A stretch of DNA of 64,000 bases from contig JASEVX010000001.1 of NCBI GenBank assembly GCA_031761405.1, positions 48,097,102-48,161,101 on the forward strand, read 5' to 3'. The DNA comes from Serripes groenlandicus. Lineage: Eukaryota; Mollusca; Bivalvia; Cardiida; Cardiidae. Below are positions 9,519-19,801 of the stretch, one piece after another. The notes beneath the pieces were generated by a model that was given only the letters and a program-made list of their open reading frames with translations, ran no database searches and was not told the DNA's origin. A program made the translations under genes and the position numbers. Positions within the stretch are counted from its first letter, which is position 1. Each line of letters opens with the position of its first letter.

Positions 9519-9720
9519 ACTAACCCTTTCTATCATTGAACAAAACTGCAGCAGCTAGGCAAATATGAAAAATCCCAATAAGTGAAAGTACAATTATTGA
9601 TAATAGTGGAAAGACATTGTGGCAAAGGAAGAAATTGCTCATTTTCATTTTGACCAAATTTCCTTTTTGTTACTATATGTTCAAAGGTCTCTGCTGCAGA
9701 TGTCTCAATATCCCTCATAG
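9519..9720. mobile_element. TTAA-MITE copy, eroded ends
   Basis: CTAACCCTTTCTATC, ACTGCAGCAG, GACATTGTGGCAAAGGAAG, AAATTGCTCATTTTCA, then TATGTTCAAAGGTCTCTGCT and TCTCAATATCCCTCA. The right terminus is lost. Confidence 0.65.
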
Positions 9721-9900
9721 ATGGCTATTTGAAAACAACACGGCAACAAAAGAAGAAATTGCTTAATTTTTAACGAGCAATTTCTCCTTTTGCCAAAATG
9801 TATCCAAACTCTTTTCAGTAATTATAGCTTGTCCATGCTTTTCTGAAGAATCTTTCAAAGTCGTCTGCTGCAGATCTGTTGTATGTTGGAAAGGGTTTAA
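9721..9900. mobile_element. TTAA-MITE copy abutting the previous one
   Basis: The left terminus is missing; GAAAACAACACGGCAACAAAAG, the hairpin TTGCTTAATTTTTAACGAGCAA, then CAAAGTCGTCTGCTGCAG and GTTGGAAAGGGTTTAA at 9897-9900. Confidence 0.7.
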
Positions 9901-9939
9901 CTTATCTGAACAATAGAAGAAGTAGCTCTTTGCACACAT

Positions 9940-9983
9940 TTCATATCATAATGTCATATCATAATGACATATCATAATGACAT
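9940..9983. repeat. Short tandem repeat, about 16-bp unit
   Basis: TCATATCATAATG is repeated three times in succession with small changes. A local slippage product. Confidence 0.8.
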
Positions 9984-10054
9984 ACCAACATACATGGCGA
10001 TTCCAGTATCACTCCCCAACAAACTTTTGTCAGCAGGGGTATAAATACCAACAA

Positions 10055-11432
10055 GTTAAACTAGAGATTGCTTTTTTGAAAAAGCGATTGTCTCCCCATT
10101 TGTGTGGTCGTAGGGGAGGAAAAGAAAGGATGGAGATGATTTTTTTAGTTTTGGACTGTAGATGAAGCAACAGTGACAATCCTCAGTTATTGAGCGGAAA
10201 CCATTTTTCAACTGAGGGTTACCATGACCTTGGTCTTTGACCTAGTGACCTCAAAATTAATAGGGGTCATATGCTGCTGGTGACCAACCTGCACACCAAG
10301 TATGAAGTTCCTGGGCCCAAGCAATCTTCAGTTATTGAGCGGAAACCATTTTTCAGCCAAAGGTCACCGCGACCTTGACCTTTGACCTACTAACATCAAA
10401 ATCAATAGGGGTCATCTACAGGTTAGGACCAAGCTGCACACTAAGTATAAAGTTCCTGGTATAAGCGTTCTTGAGTTATTGAGTAAAACACATTTTTCAG
10501 CTGAAGGTTACCGTGACCTTCGACATTTGACCTCGTGACCTAAAAATCAAACAAATTCAATAAAGGTCATTTACTGGTTAGGACCAACCTGCACACCAGG
10601 TATGAAGTTCCTCAACATAAGCATTCTTTAGTTATTGAGAGGAAACCATTTTTCAGCTGAAGGTTACCATGACCTTGACCTTTAAGCTAGAGACCTTAAA
10701 ATCAATAGGGGTCATCTACTGCTGGTGACCAACCTGCACACCAATTATTAACTTCCATGGCCAAAGCATTTTACAGTTATTAAGCAAAAACAATGTTTCA
10801 GCTCATTGTCACTGTGACCTTTCAGCAAGTCATCTACTGGTCATGACCAACCTGCATGCCAAGTATGAAGATCCTATGCCCAAGCGTTCTTCAGTTATTG
10901 AGTGGAAACAAGTGTGACGGATGTGACATTGACCACTGTGACCTTGAAATTTGACCTAGTGACCTTAACATTAATAGGAGTCATTTGCTGGTGGTGACCA
11001 ACCTGCACATCAAGTATGAAGTTCCTGGTCCCAAGCAAAAACTATTTATCAGCTCATTGTTACTGTAACCTTTCAAGCTCATGGTCACTGTGACCTTGAC
11101 TTTAGACGTACTGACCTCAAAATCAATAGGGGTCTTCTACTAGGCATGGCCAACCTGCATACCAAGTATGGAGTTCATCAACCAAAGCGTTCTTCAGTTA
11201 TTGAGCGGAAACCATTTTTTATCTCACAAGGTCACCATGACCTTGACCTTTGACCTTCTGTTATCAAAATCAATAGGGGTCAGCTACTGGTCATGACCAA
11301 CCTGCATATCAAGTATGAAGTTCCTACGCCCAAGCGTTCTTCAGTTATTAAGCGGAAACAAGTGTGACAGACGGAAGGACGGAAGGACGGACGGACGGAA
11401 CGGGCAAAAACAATATGTCACCCCCATGTAAT
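10055..11432 (+). mobile_element. Pearl-like non-autonomous element with about 150-bp core repeats
   Basis: The left part has a short hairpin (GATTGCTTTTTTGAAAAAGC). The core holds eight to nine direct repeats; the landmark GACCAACCTGCA recurs at about 10282, 10428 (variant), 10586, 10726, 10840, 10996, 11149 (variant) and 11295, spacing 114-156 bp. Each unit also has TGACCTTTGACCT and CAATAGGGGTCAT. A (GGAC)n tract follows at about 11370-11402, then CAATATGTCACCCCCATG. This order is the known architecture of pearl/HINE-type Helentron relatives. It encodes nothing. Confidence 0.7.
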
Positions 11433-11918
11433 GTAATGTAATAAATACAATTATTAAAACGTTTCAGTACAAAGCAAACCAGTTCCATGAACAAATGAGT
11501 AATAGTACAATGATCATAAGAATACCTCTTACAATATGTATAAGAAATTAATAAACTGCATGGTTTATGTTTTTATCTTTATCTTTCCGAATAAAGATGA
11601 CTTAAGACACATCTGCAGCAGAAACGATTTTCTTTTACATTTTTCAGAAGGGAGTTTAATTGCTCAAAATCATTTTATTGTGATAGCTTGTTTTATAAGG
11701 TATTCTGCTCTATAAACTCTAACTTTGAAATCTTTGTGAAATTAGATTGATGAAATGGTCTATTCATGTTTGTGACTCTTTGTTAAGGAACAATTATAAT
11801 GAAAATATAATAATCAAACACTTTTTAAGTCTCCGCAACTATCAGCTTTTGAACATATTGAGACATACCAGTAGACATACCAGTCATAGATTGAGTGGAA
11901 AAAAAATTTGCTCATCAT
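11433..11918. other. Unannotated AT-rich spacer with a MITE trace
   Basis: CATCTGCAGCAGAAACGATT at about 11611 is a short piece of the TTAA-MITE. ACATACCAGT is repeated in tandem at about 11863-11884. Nothing else was recognised. Confidence 0.45.
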
Positions 11919-12146
11919 TTAACCCTTTGCCACATGTAGATGCTTTTTGATGCCTATGCAGCAGACGACTTCTGAAAACATTGTGGCAAATGGAGAAATT
12001 GTTCTCATTAAGTGCAATTTCTCCTTTTGCCACAATGATTTTAAGTCAATTCAATAATGATACATTCCTTTAAAGAACATTTCAATATTTTTGCGTACAT
12101 TTTTTTCAGTCATCTGCTGCAGATTCGTTGTATGTTGAAAAGGGAA
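11919..12146. mobile_element. TTAA-MITE copy
   Basis: TTAACCCTTTGCCACATGTAG, GATGCCTATGCAGCAGACGA, CATTGTGGCAAATGGAGAAA, AGTGCAATTTCTCCTTTTGC, then TCAGTCATCTGCTGCAG and GTTGAAAAGGGA. It has a full left end; the right TTAA is lost. Confidence 0.75.
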
Positions 12147-12288
12147 TGTTACATGTAGTAAAATGGAATGTGTATTTGTTTTTCAAAATTTTCATTTGAA
12201 AACAATAATCAAAGACATTTTAACACCATCACCAAATAAATGATAGTTTGATTTGTGTTGAAAAAAATGTATATTTTAAATGTAATGC
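12147..12288. other. Unannotated spacer between MITE copies
   Basis: AT-rich with no recognisable element. Confidence 0.4.
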
Positions 12289-12481
12289 ACCGGACGATTC
12301 TTGAAAACAGTGTAACAAAACAAGAATTGCTCATAATGAGCAATTTCTGCTTTTACCAGAACTTTTACAACTGCATTCAATAATTAAACTATCATAAATA
12401 GAGATACATGTATTCCATATTTTTGCCCAGATGTTTTCAATGTCGTCTTCTGCAGATTTTTGTAAGTGGGAAAGGTTTAAT
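12289..12481. mobile_element. TTAA-MITE copy, left end lost
   Basis: CGGACGATTCTTGAAAACAG, hairpin AATTGCTCATAATGAGCAAT (perfect), TTTTGCCCAGATGTTTTCAA and AGTGGGAAAGGTTTAA. The right half resembles 61-123. Confidence 0.7.
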
Positions 12482-12499
12482 ATCATTAACTTATTAACT

Positions 12500-12700
12500 G
12501 ATCTACTATTTTGAAAACTTTCCCAAATTGAAATCATCTGCAGAGAAAATGTTTTCCTATATCTGGAACTAAAGAAATTTATATTGTTGGGAAAAAGGAG
12601 TAATTGCCTATCACAATCAATTTCTATTTTTTTACCACAATGTTTTTAAATATTGTCGGCTGCAGATGTCTAGTTTATCAGGAAAAGATTCTACAGACAA
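12500..12700. mobile_element. Highly diverged TTAA-MITE copy
   Basis: AAACTTTCCCAAATTG with CATCTGCAGAG on the left, AAAAGGAGTAATTGCCTATC, then TTTTTACCACAATGTTTTTA, TTGTCGGCTGCAG and ATCAGGAAAAGATTC. It lies just before the first satellite block. Confidence 0.55.
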
Positions 12701-12871
12701 GATGTAGAAAAAGACTATGTAAGATTGAAAAGGAATTAAACAATTTCTTTATAAAACATAAGTTGGAGAGAATAGAACAGTTCACCAAGGGAAAGTTTCA
12801 AACATAATAATGGAAATATGGTTTTTGATTTGTGAAAAATATCATTACATAGAAGATATATTAATATCCAT

Positions 12872-15800
12872 TATGATGAGCAATGGCTGTTTTTATCACA
12901 ATGTTTTCGATAGTTCATATATAGGGAGTGTATGCATGGGAACGGGGTTATGGGGAAATCGTTCACTGTACCGCCGAAAGGGATTTAACCTGTAGAGGTG
13001 CGAAGACCAGTGTGAACACATACTCACCATTTCCCACATGCAGATATTTTATGCCACTTTCCACACTTATTAAGTCATGCAACAACTCGCTTCTAAGATC
13101 AAAACCCATACAATGCAAACAAAACGATATTTTAAAGCATGGCGGGCAATTGCTTCTCTTGCCACAAGGTGTTCAGGTATATTGCATAGCTGGGTTGATT
13201 CACCCAGGGATCATGAGTGTGTGAACTGACGGGGTGGTATGACTGGAATGATGTTGACAACGTCCTAAAACACCCAACAATACCAACAAAACGACCTCCA
13301 AAAGCAGGACGGGCAATTGCTCCCTTTGTCAGAGTGTGTTCAGTACTATTGAGTAGCTGGACTGAATCACCCAGGACGCATTAGTATGTGAACAGTGCGG
13401 GTGATTTGACATATATGATGTTGAAACCGGCGTAAACAATCCAAAAATACAAACAAAACGACCTTTGAAATCATGATTAGCAATGGCTCCTCTTTCCACA
13501 CTGTTTTCAGTCCTAACGCATAGCTGGGTTGATTCTCCCAGGTCCCATGAGTTTGTGAATTGTGAGAGTGATTGGACATAAATGCTGTTGAAAACGGCCT
13601 ATAAACCCCAACAATGCAATCACATTGACCTTTGAAAACATGATGATCAATGGCTCCTTATACCACACTGTTTTCAGTCCTATCGCGTAGATGGGTTGAT
13701 TCACCCAGTAAGCATGTGTGTGTGAGCAGTGAGGTGTATTTAACATAAATGCTGTTGAAAACGGCCTAAAACAACCAACAACGCAATCAAAACGACATTT
13801 GAAAACATGATGAGCAATGGCTGTTTTTATCACAATGTTTTCGATAGTTCATTTATAGGGAGTGTATGCATGTGGGACGGGGTTATGGGAAAATCGTTCA
13901 CTGTACCGCCGAAAGGGATTTAACCTGTAGAGGTGCGAAGACCAGTGAACACATACTCACCATTTCCCACATGGAGATATTTTATGCCACTTTCCACACT
14001 TATTTAGTCATGCAACAACTCGCTTCAAAAATCAAAACCCATACAATGCAAAAAAAACGACATTTTAAAGCATAGCGGGCAATTGCTTCTCTTGTCACAA
14101 TGTGTTCAGGTCTATTGCATAGCAGGGTTGATTCACCCAGGGATCATGAGTGTGTGAACTGACGGGGTGGTATGACTGGAATGATGTGGAAAACGGCCTA
14201 AAACACCCAACAATACCAACAAAACGACCTCCGAAAGCAGGACGGGCAATTGCTCCCTTTGTCACAGTGTGTTCCGTACTATTGAGTATGTGGGTTGAAT
14301 CACCCAGGACGCATGAGTATGTGAACAGTGCGTGTGATTTGACATATATGATATTGAAAACGGCGTAAAACACCCAATACAAACAAAACGACCTTTGAAA
14401 TCATGATTAGCAATGGCTCTTATTTCCACACTGTTTTCAGTCCTAACGCATAGCTGGGTTGAATCACCCAGGACGCATGAGTATATGAACAGTGCGTGCG
14501 ATTTGACATATATGATGTTGAAAACGGCGTAAAACACCCAACAACGCAATCAAAACGACCTTTGAAAACGTGATGAGCAATGGCTCCTCTTACCACACTG
14601 TTTTCAGTCATATTGCCTAGCTGGGTAGAATCACTCAAAAAACATGAGTATGTGCAAACAAGACGATACGTTAAAGCATGGCGGGCAATTGCTTCTCTTG
14701 CCAAAATGTGTTCAGGTCTATTGCATAACTGGGTTGATTCACCCAGGGATCACGAGTGTGTGAACTGACGGGGTGGTATGACTGGAATGATGTTGAAAAC
14801 GGCATAAAACACCCAACAATACCAACAAAACGACCTCTGAAAGCAGGGCGGGCAATTGCCCCCTTTGTCATAGTGTGTTCAGTACTATTAAGTAGCTGGA
14901 TTGAATCACCCAGGATGCATTAGTATGTGAACAGTGCGGGTGATTTGACATATATGATGTTGAAACCGGCGTAAACAATCCAATAATACAAACAAAACGA
15001 CCTTTGAAATCATGATTAGCAATGGCTCCTCTTTCCACACTGTTTTCAGTCCTAACGCATAGCTGGGTTGATTCTACCAGGTCCCATGAGTTTGTGAACT
15101 GTGAGAATGATTGGACATAAATGCTGTTGAAAACGGCCTATAAACCCCAACAATGCAATCACATTGACCTTTGAAAACATGATGAGCAATGGCTCCTTAT
15201 ACCACACTGTTTTCAGTACTATCGCGTAGATGGGTTGATTCACCCAGGAAGCATGTGTGTGTGAGCAGTGAGGTGTATTTAACATAAATGCTGTTGAAAA
15301 CGGCCTAAAACAACCAACAACGCAATCAAAACGACATTTGAAAACATGATGAGCAATGGCTCCTCTTACCACACTGTTTTCAGTCCTATTGCCTAGCTGG
15401 GTAGAATCACACAAAAACACGAGTATGTGCACTGTGATGGCGGTTGGGCATACATGCTGTTGAAAACGGCATAAAACCCCAACAATGCAAGCAAAACCAC
15501 CTTTGAAAACATGATGAGCAATGGCTGTTTTTATCACAATGTTTTCGATAGTTCATGTATAGGGAGTGTATGCATGTGGGAACGGGGTTATGGGAAAATC
15601 GTTCACTGTACCGCCGAAAGGGATTTGACCTGCAGAGGTGCGAAGACCAGTGAACGCATACTCACCTTTTCCCACATGCAGATATTTTATGCCAATTTCC
15701 ACACGTATTTAGACATGCAACAACTCTTCCAAGATCAAAACCCCTACAATGCAAACAAAACGACATTTTAAAGCATGGCGGGCAATTGCTTCTCTTGCCA

Positions 15801-16070
15801 CAATGTGTTCAGGTCTAGTGCATAGCATTCAGTGTTATCGCGTAGCTGGGTTGATTCACCCAGGTCCCATGAGTTTGTGAACTGTGAGGGTGATTGCACA
15901 TAAATGCTATTGAAAACAGCCTAAAACTCCGTACGTACAGTGCACTCAAAACGACCTTTGAAAACATGATGAGCAATGGCTCCTTATACCACACTGTTTT
16001 CAGTCTTATCGCGTAGATGGGTTGATTCACCCAGGAAGCATGTGTGTTCGTGCAGTGAGGGTTATTTAAC
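12872..16070. repeat. Satellite block A: irregular array of about 167-bp monomers
   Basis: Monomers carry GATGAGCAATGGCT or GGGCAATTGCT..., a CACACTGTTTTCAGT motif, CTGGGTTGATTCACCCAG, and CGACCTTTGAAAACA. The MITE-like subunit (GAGCAATGGCTGTTTTTATC) starts at 12878, 13812 and 15516, so spacing is 934 and about 1704 bp, unlike the fixed 1352 bp of the young array. Subunit types are the same as in the young array but are duplicated, lost and mutated. The block begins directly at the MITE-like subunit and stops at the edge of the retroelement at 16071. Open frames inside it are by-products of the repeat. Confidence 0.9.
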
Positions 16071-16145
16071 GTCTTAGCTACACTTCTTTCATACCCCTAT
16101 AAACAACAACAACAACATTGTTAGCATGTACCAGGCAGGCTTTAT
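16071..16145 (-). repeat. Split direct repeat B2 (3' end of the YR retroelement)
   Basis: 75 bp identical to 16691-16765, including a CAACAACAACAACA run. It forms the 3' boundary against satellite block A. Confidence 0.95.
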
Positions 16146-16527
16146 TAGTACAGGACTGAGATACAAATAATCATTAACAAATTTTTCGATCAAATCTTAA
16201 ATCAAAATTAGTTATAAAAACCCAGATCTATAAACAATATGAGCTTATTAAATGCGGTCGACTGGCCCAGGAAAACCCAGAGATAAAAACATCTTTTTGA
16301 TGAAACCTGTGTCCGGGCGTCAAATGCCATACCGCGAAGCGCCGGACCTTACTTTGCTCTAGACAAATGCGATACGCACTCCTTTAGTGCGCAGTAATAC
16401 CTTTAGTGGTACATGGTGACTTAACCAAATATATCCCTTTCAACTATCAAAGGACTTCAATTATTGAAAATAATCGACTTTCATCTAAAGTAATGTATAA
16501 AGAAATAACGAAATCATTAATGAAATT
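16146..16527 (-). other. Non-coding spacer between A2 and B2 of the YR retroelement
   Basis: 382 bp with no open frame of interest and no second copy in the window. It contains GTCCGGGCGTCAAATGCC and a GGTACATGG stretch. It is probably the element's 3' untranslated region. Confidence 0.6.
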
Positions 16528-16690
16528 GAAATTGAACACGTCTTGCCTGTACGTGACTGACTGGTAGAATGATTTGCTTACACAAACTGCGCACGGGTTC
16601 ACCCGTGCGTAAACAACATACCTACAATTCAAATCACATGTCGCTAAGACAACATTTTCTCTCTTTACTTCGCACCGCGAGAAAATACTA
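16528..16690 (-). repeat. Split direct repeat A2
   Basis: 163 bp matching 19639-19801. It includes a strong hairpin, CGCACGGGT-tc-ACCCGTGCG, at about 16587-16606. In A1 the loop reads TG. The hairpin is retained in both copies although the rest of the element is decayed. Confidence 0.95.
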
Positions 16691-16765
16691 GTCTTAGCTA
16701 CACTTCTTTCATACCCCTATAAACAACAACAACAACATTGTTAGCATGTACCAGGCAGGCTTTAT
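16691..16765 (-). repeat. Split direct repeat B1
   Basis: 75 bp identical to B2 and directly abutting A2 (junction TACTA|GTCTTAG). B1-A2 adjacency is the diagnostic internal junction of split direct repeats. Confidence 0.95.
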
Positions 16766-16846
16766 AGACACCCAAAGTAAGGGCGGAAATAACAGATAAA
16801 GATGCGATTACAGATTAAGGCTTTTTGTCACTTCAAGTCTTTTAAC

Positions 16847-17817
16847 TTATGAATCTGCGACATACGCATCTTTGCTACCGTCGGACTTCCACCGACCGTG
16901 CCTTTTCCAACATCTATCGTTAACCCCTGAATTTGCTGCTGCAGTAGCACCTCCTGCTTTCAATGAATGCAAACCAATATTCAAATCGCCTGTAAAGGGA
17001 CGAAATCTACCTATCATAGTCTCCCTAGGCCTAGTGTAACCAAGTGATTTATTTTTAGAAATCAATCTGCATGTATTTCCAGACCTATTACAAGGTCTAA
17101 ACAGATAATTGAGATCAGTAACAATCTGACTAGTAATTGACATGTAACGCTTTAACATATTGTAGGGACAAGCTACAGAGTCTCCATTACATATGACAAC
17201 AGTATTACCGGAGCGATACTGATCATTCTTGCCTTTTCTAATAACTAATGTGAAATAACCACCATGAAATGCCACGTCATTACATCGTAATGAACTTATC
17301 TCGTCAAACCTTAAAAACCCGGCATAACCGAGCAATAAAAAGCACAAATCTCTAACAACCATTACATCTACGGAATATGAATATTCGGAACAAACTTTCT
17401 TCGAAATATCCGCGTCTATAGGGTACTTTTTATTTACTGGTTTCGATGAAGTTCGTACTGATACTGATCGGTCATGCTAACTAATGTGAAATAATCATCA
17501 TGCATTGCCACGTCATTACATCTCAATGAACTGATCTGGCCAAACCTTTCTGTGTAACATGAATTTCTTCTAAATATCCGCTTCTATATGATCCTTTTTA
17601 TTTAGTGCTTCGATAAAGCTCTTTTAACCGATTCTAACAAGCTTATGACGAAACTGTTTTCCGTTGGAATGGGAAGTCCCTTTAAACAATGTGCCCACTT
17701 AATACTGTATACATTTGCATATATCACATTGAATGAACGTTGTTTGTCAATTTGTTCTGTGAGATATAATAAAACGAGTATCGAAGATACAGGAATTGCA
17801 CTTCCACCTTTCGACAC
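16847..17817 (-). pseudogene. Tyrosine recombinase of the YR retroelement, broken
   Basis: The 171-residue C-terminal open part (16847-17362) is a tyrosine recombinase catalytic domain: GFLRFDE supplies the first Arg (R18), KGKN the lysine region, LHSLKAGG the HxxR box (here H132-x-x-K135, Lys in place of the usual Arg), RHGRW holds H155, and Y167 in DAYV is the likely nucleophile. The frame continues upstream to about 17490. The N-terminal core-binding part is a separate frame (17602-17817) with VYSIKWAH and PTENSFV. Between them the sequence around 17239-17310 is partly duplicated at 17477-17548 and holds stops. In the family this enzyme integrates the circular cDNA. The break and the Lys make activity unlikely. 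Confidence 0.85.
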
Positions 17818-18044
17818 AATAAAACGCCTCCACTTGTCGAGGTTCAGTATGTACTGTTTTTGTTTGCCGCGTCACTTTTTGAGTAAACTAGTTGTTCTGC
17901 CATTTTCTATGTACATGACCAAATTGTTCCGCTGGTATACAACTTGGTATTTACCAACTCATTCACAGTGTCCTCTAAACATAAACCTGAAATAAATAAC
18001 TGTTATATTAACAATTAGCAATTACTTTTATTGCTAATAGCCCA

Positions 18045-18245
18045 AATTTAACAGGCCGTCCGTTGATAATGCAGTTACTATTGTAATCAGTAACTCTATC
18101 GACCGTGCGTGGGCCCCACCGTTTGTCTAAATATCTAAACAACCAATCAACAACAGACCAATCATCACTATCGTGACATTTACTTAGTTAATCTGCCTCA
18201 TAATTCGAGCTTCTAGAAATCCATCAATAATCTACATATATCATT
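18045..18245 (-). pseudogene. RNase H domain remnant of the YR retroelement
   Basis: The minus strand reads WISRSSNYEAD, a stop at 18188-18190, LSKCHDSDDWS, VVDWLFRYLDKRWGP, then TVDRVTDYNS. This matches the end of the RNase H region and the WGPxTVDR block of DIRS/Ngaro-type polyproteins (family resemblance recalled, not searched). Upstream RNase H sequence between about 18250 and 18600 is too eroded to follow; short segments there repeat each other (CATTGGCGCT at about 18242 and 18403). Confidence 0.75.
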
Positions 18246-18602
18246 GGCGCTATTACCTGTAAATAAGGTTGTCTACTACAAGTACTGAAAATACTAAAAA
18301 CACTTTTTATTGTCACTGTTTACCAAAACATGACGTTCTTCCAGACGTTCACTTCTAAGAATTCATCCATAATCGACATAAATAATACTGTTTCTATATA
18401 TACCATTGGCGCTTCTAGCTATTACCTATAAACAAGGTGTTCTACTACATTTTCTCAAAATACTCAAAACTAAAATATGACGTCCTTCCAGACTTTCACT
18501 GTGAGATAACAAATATCTATGTACAGCTTCTAGCTCTCTCAAAGTACAGCTTTTAGGCTCTCCTCTAGAGACCAACTTCCTATAAGTGAAATGTCCAATT
18601 GA

Positions 18603-18821
18603 CTATGTATGTAACCTCCAAAACAAAACAGTGGTAAATATAACAGTATCTTGCTCCTTTAAGCAACAGACAATATCTGCCTTATTCATAGATCGGACAT
18701 GTTCCTTCCAGAACAGCATCTCCGACAGTGCCTCTGCACTAACCCTCACAGGTGTATTCCAGCTTACTTGCTGATTCAGACGCTTAAATAGCGCGCGTTC
18801 TAAGCCGAACGACTGGACCAA
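18603..18821 (-). pseudogene. RT-to-RNase H connection fragment of the YR retroelement
   Basis: A 72-residue open stretch contains FKRLNQQVSWNTPVRVSAEA and MLFWKEHVRSMN, resembling the thumb/connection segment of DIRS-type reverse transcriptases, in which WNxPV...S.EA...FW is typical. Order and strand fit the RT upstream and the RH downstream. Confidence 0.65.
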
Positions 18822-18879
18822 TCGTGTATTTCTTCGAAATCAGTTATCCTACTACTCGCGCGAGATCGCGTTCGTATAT

Positions 18880-19290
18880 AAAATATGTTCCATTTGAAAC
18901 CTTCTTGATAATAGACCCATTGCTGATTTAAAAACCAGATATCCTTTCTTCTGTGACTGATAAAGTAAACGTTACTCGTATTCCATAAGTAACCTTACCA
19001 TACAATTATTTATTGAACTAAATACATTTGCTGTCTGCTAAAAGAAATTCGAACTTTTCAATGTCCTTTTTTAACAGATATTCCCAGTTCATATGTTTGC
19101 AAATATGTACTGCTACCGCCTAAATCGTCATCTAACAACATGACTTTCTCATGACTCAGCGACCTCCATCGTTTTACCACAAAACGAAGTACTTTGGTAA
19201 ATATATGCCGCTGCTACTGAGATCCCGAACGGAAGAACATATTGAAAATATAGTATGAACGACTGATGAATGATATTTTGATATTGTACT
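18880..19290 (-). pseudogene. Reverse transcriptase palm remnant of the YR retroelement
   Basis: The minus strand encodes YVLPFGISVAAAYI, a frameshift, then FTKVLRFVVKRWRSL and LLDDDLGGSS. LPFG and the DD pair of the YxDD box (here LLDD) are the reverse transcriptase motifs B and C in DIRS/Ngaro form. A stop (TAA) lies upstream of LPFG and another (TGA) follows downstream in the same frame. The finger domain with the first catalytic Asp is not identifiable, consistent with an internal deletion between gag and RT. Confidence 0.8.
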
Positions 19291-19334
19291 TATCTGACAA
19301 ATGTATCTCTCTCGAGGCTGAAAACCTTTGCCTC

Positions 19335-19620
19335 TTACTCTAGAGTCCGATGTCCGAACTTTCCACAGTTGAAACAAACCCCCGGCTTTCGACTACTATG
19401 TTGGTTTTCCCCTGTGGCTGCGGGTTTGTTGATGTGTAGTCTGTGTGCTGCACCATACGTGACATATCGGCGTGTTTTGGTTTGCTTTGCTTCATCTTCC
19501 GGTGAGTGTGTAATAGCTTCAACCACGCGCGTCTCAACTCTCTAAGGCGGCTGGTAATTAAAGTTGACAGCCTTCGAGTTTCCATCTGCGAAAGCAAATT
19601 GTTCTGCTCATCCATGATAA
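19335..19620 (-). pseudogene. Gag-like fragment with a CCHC-type zinc knuckle
   Basis: A frame beginning with Met near 19615 (MDEQNNLLSQMETRRLSTLI) gives a basic, Arg-rich stretch; a second frame then carries CFNCGKFGHRTLE near its end. This is C-x2-C-x4-H-x4 followed by a stop at 19335-19337 where the last Cys should be. The frame change between the two parts indicates an indel. Nucleocapsid-type knuckles bind RNA in retroelement Gag proteins. Confidence 0.7.
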
Positions 19621-19638
19621 CACGTGGTCCTCTTCTAC

Positions 19639-19801
19639 GAAATTGAACACGTCTTGCCTGTACGTGACTGACTGGTAGAATGATTTGCTTACACAAACTG
19701 CGCACGGGTTGACCCGTGCGTAAACAACATACCTACAATTCAAATCACATGTCGCTAAGGCAACATTTTCTCTCTTTACTTCGCACCGCGAGAAAATACT
19801 A
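19639..19801 (-). repeat. Split direct repeat A1 (5' end of the YR retroelement)
   Basis: 163 bp matching A2 at 16528-16690; it contains the hairpin CGCACGGGT-tg-ACCCGTGCG. It abuts satellite block B at 19802. Confidence 0.95.

Larger units (their letters stand above)
16071..19801 (-). mobile_element. PAT/Ngaro-like tyrosine-recombinase retroelement, degenerate
   Basis: Read on the minus strand the order is repeat A1 (19801-19639), gag-like zinc knuckle, RT, RNase H, tyrosine recombinase, repeat B1 (16765-16691), repeat A2 (16690-16528), spacer, repeat B2 (16145-16071). B1 and B2 are identical over 75 bp; A1 and A2 match over 163 bp with two differences seen. A1-ORFs-B1A2-B2 is the split direct repeat plan known for PAT and Ngaro elements. 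The flanking satellite resumes exactly: GTTATTTAAC before it and ATAAATGCTG after it rejoin to the monomer sequence with no duplicated bases, as expected of recombinase-mediated insertion. At 3.7 kb it is shorter than autonomous relatives; much of gag and the RT fingers are missing and stops interrupt RT, RH and YR. Confidence 0.9.

Noticed and set aside
16071..19801. An LTR retrotransposon
   Set aside because: The repeats are in split A1...B1A2...B2 order rather than two LTRs, the integrase is a tyrosine recombinase, and there is no target duplication.
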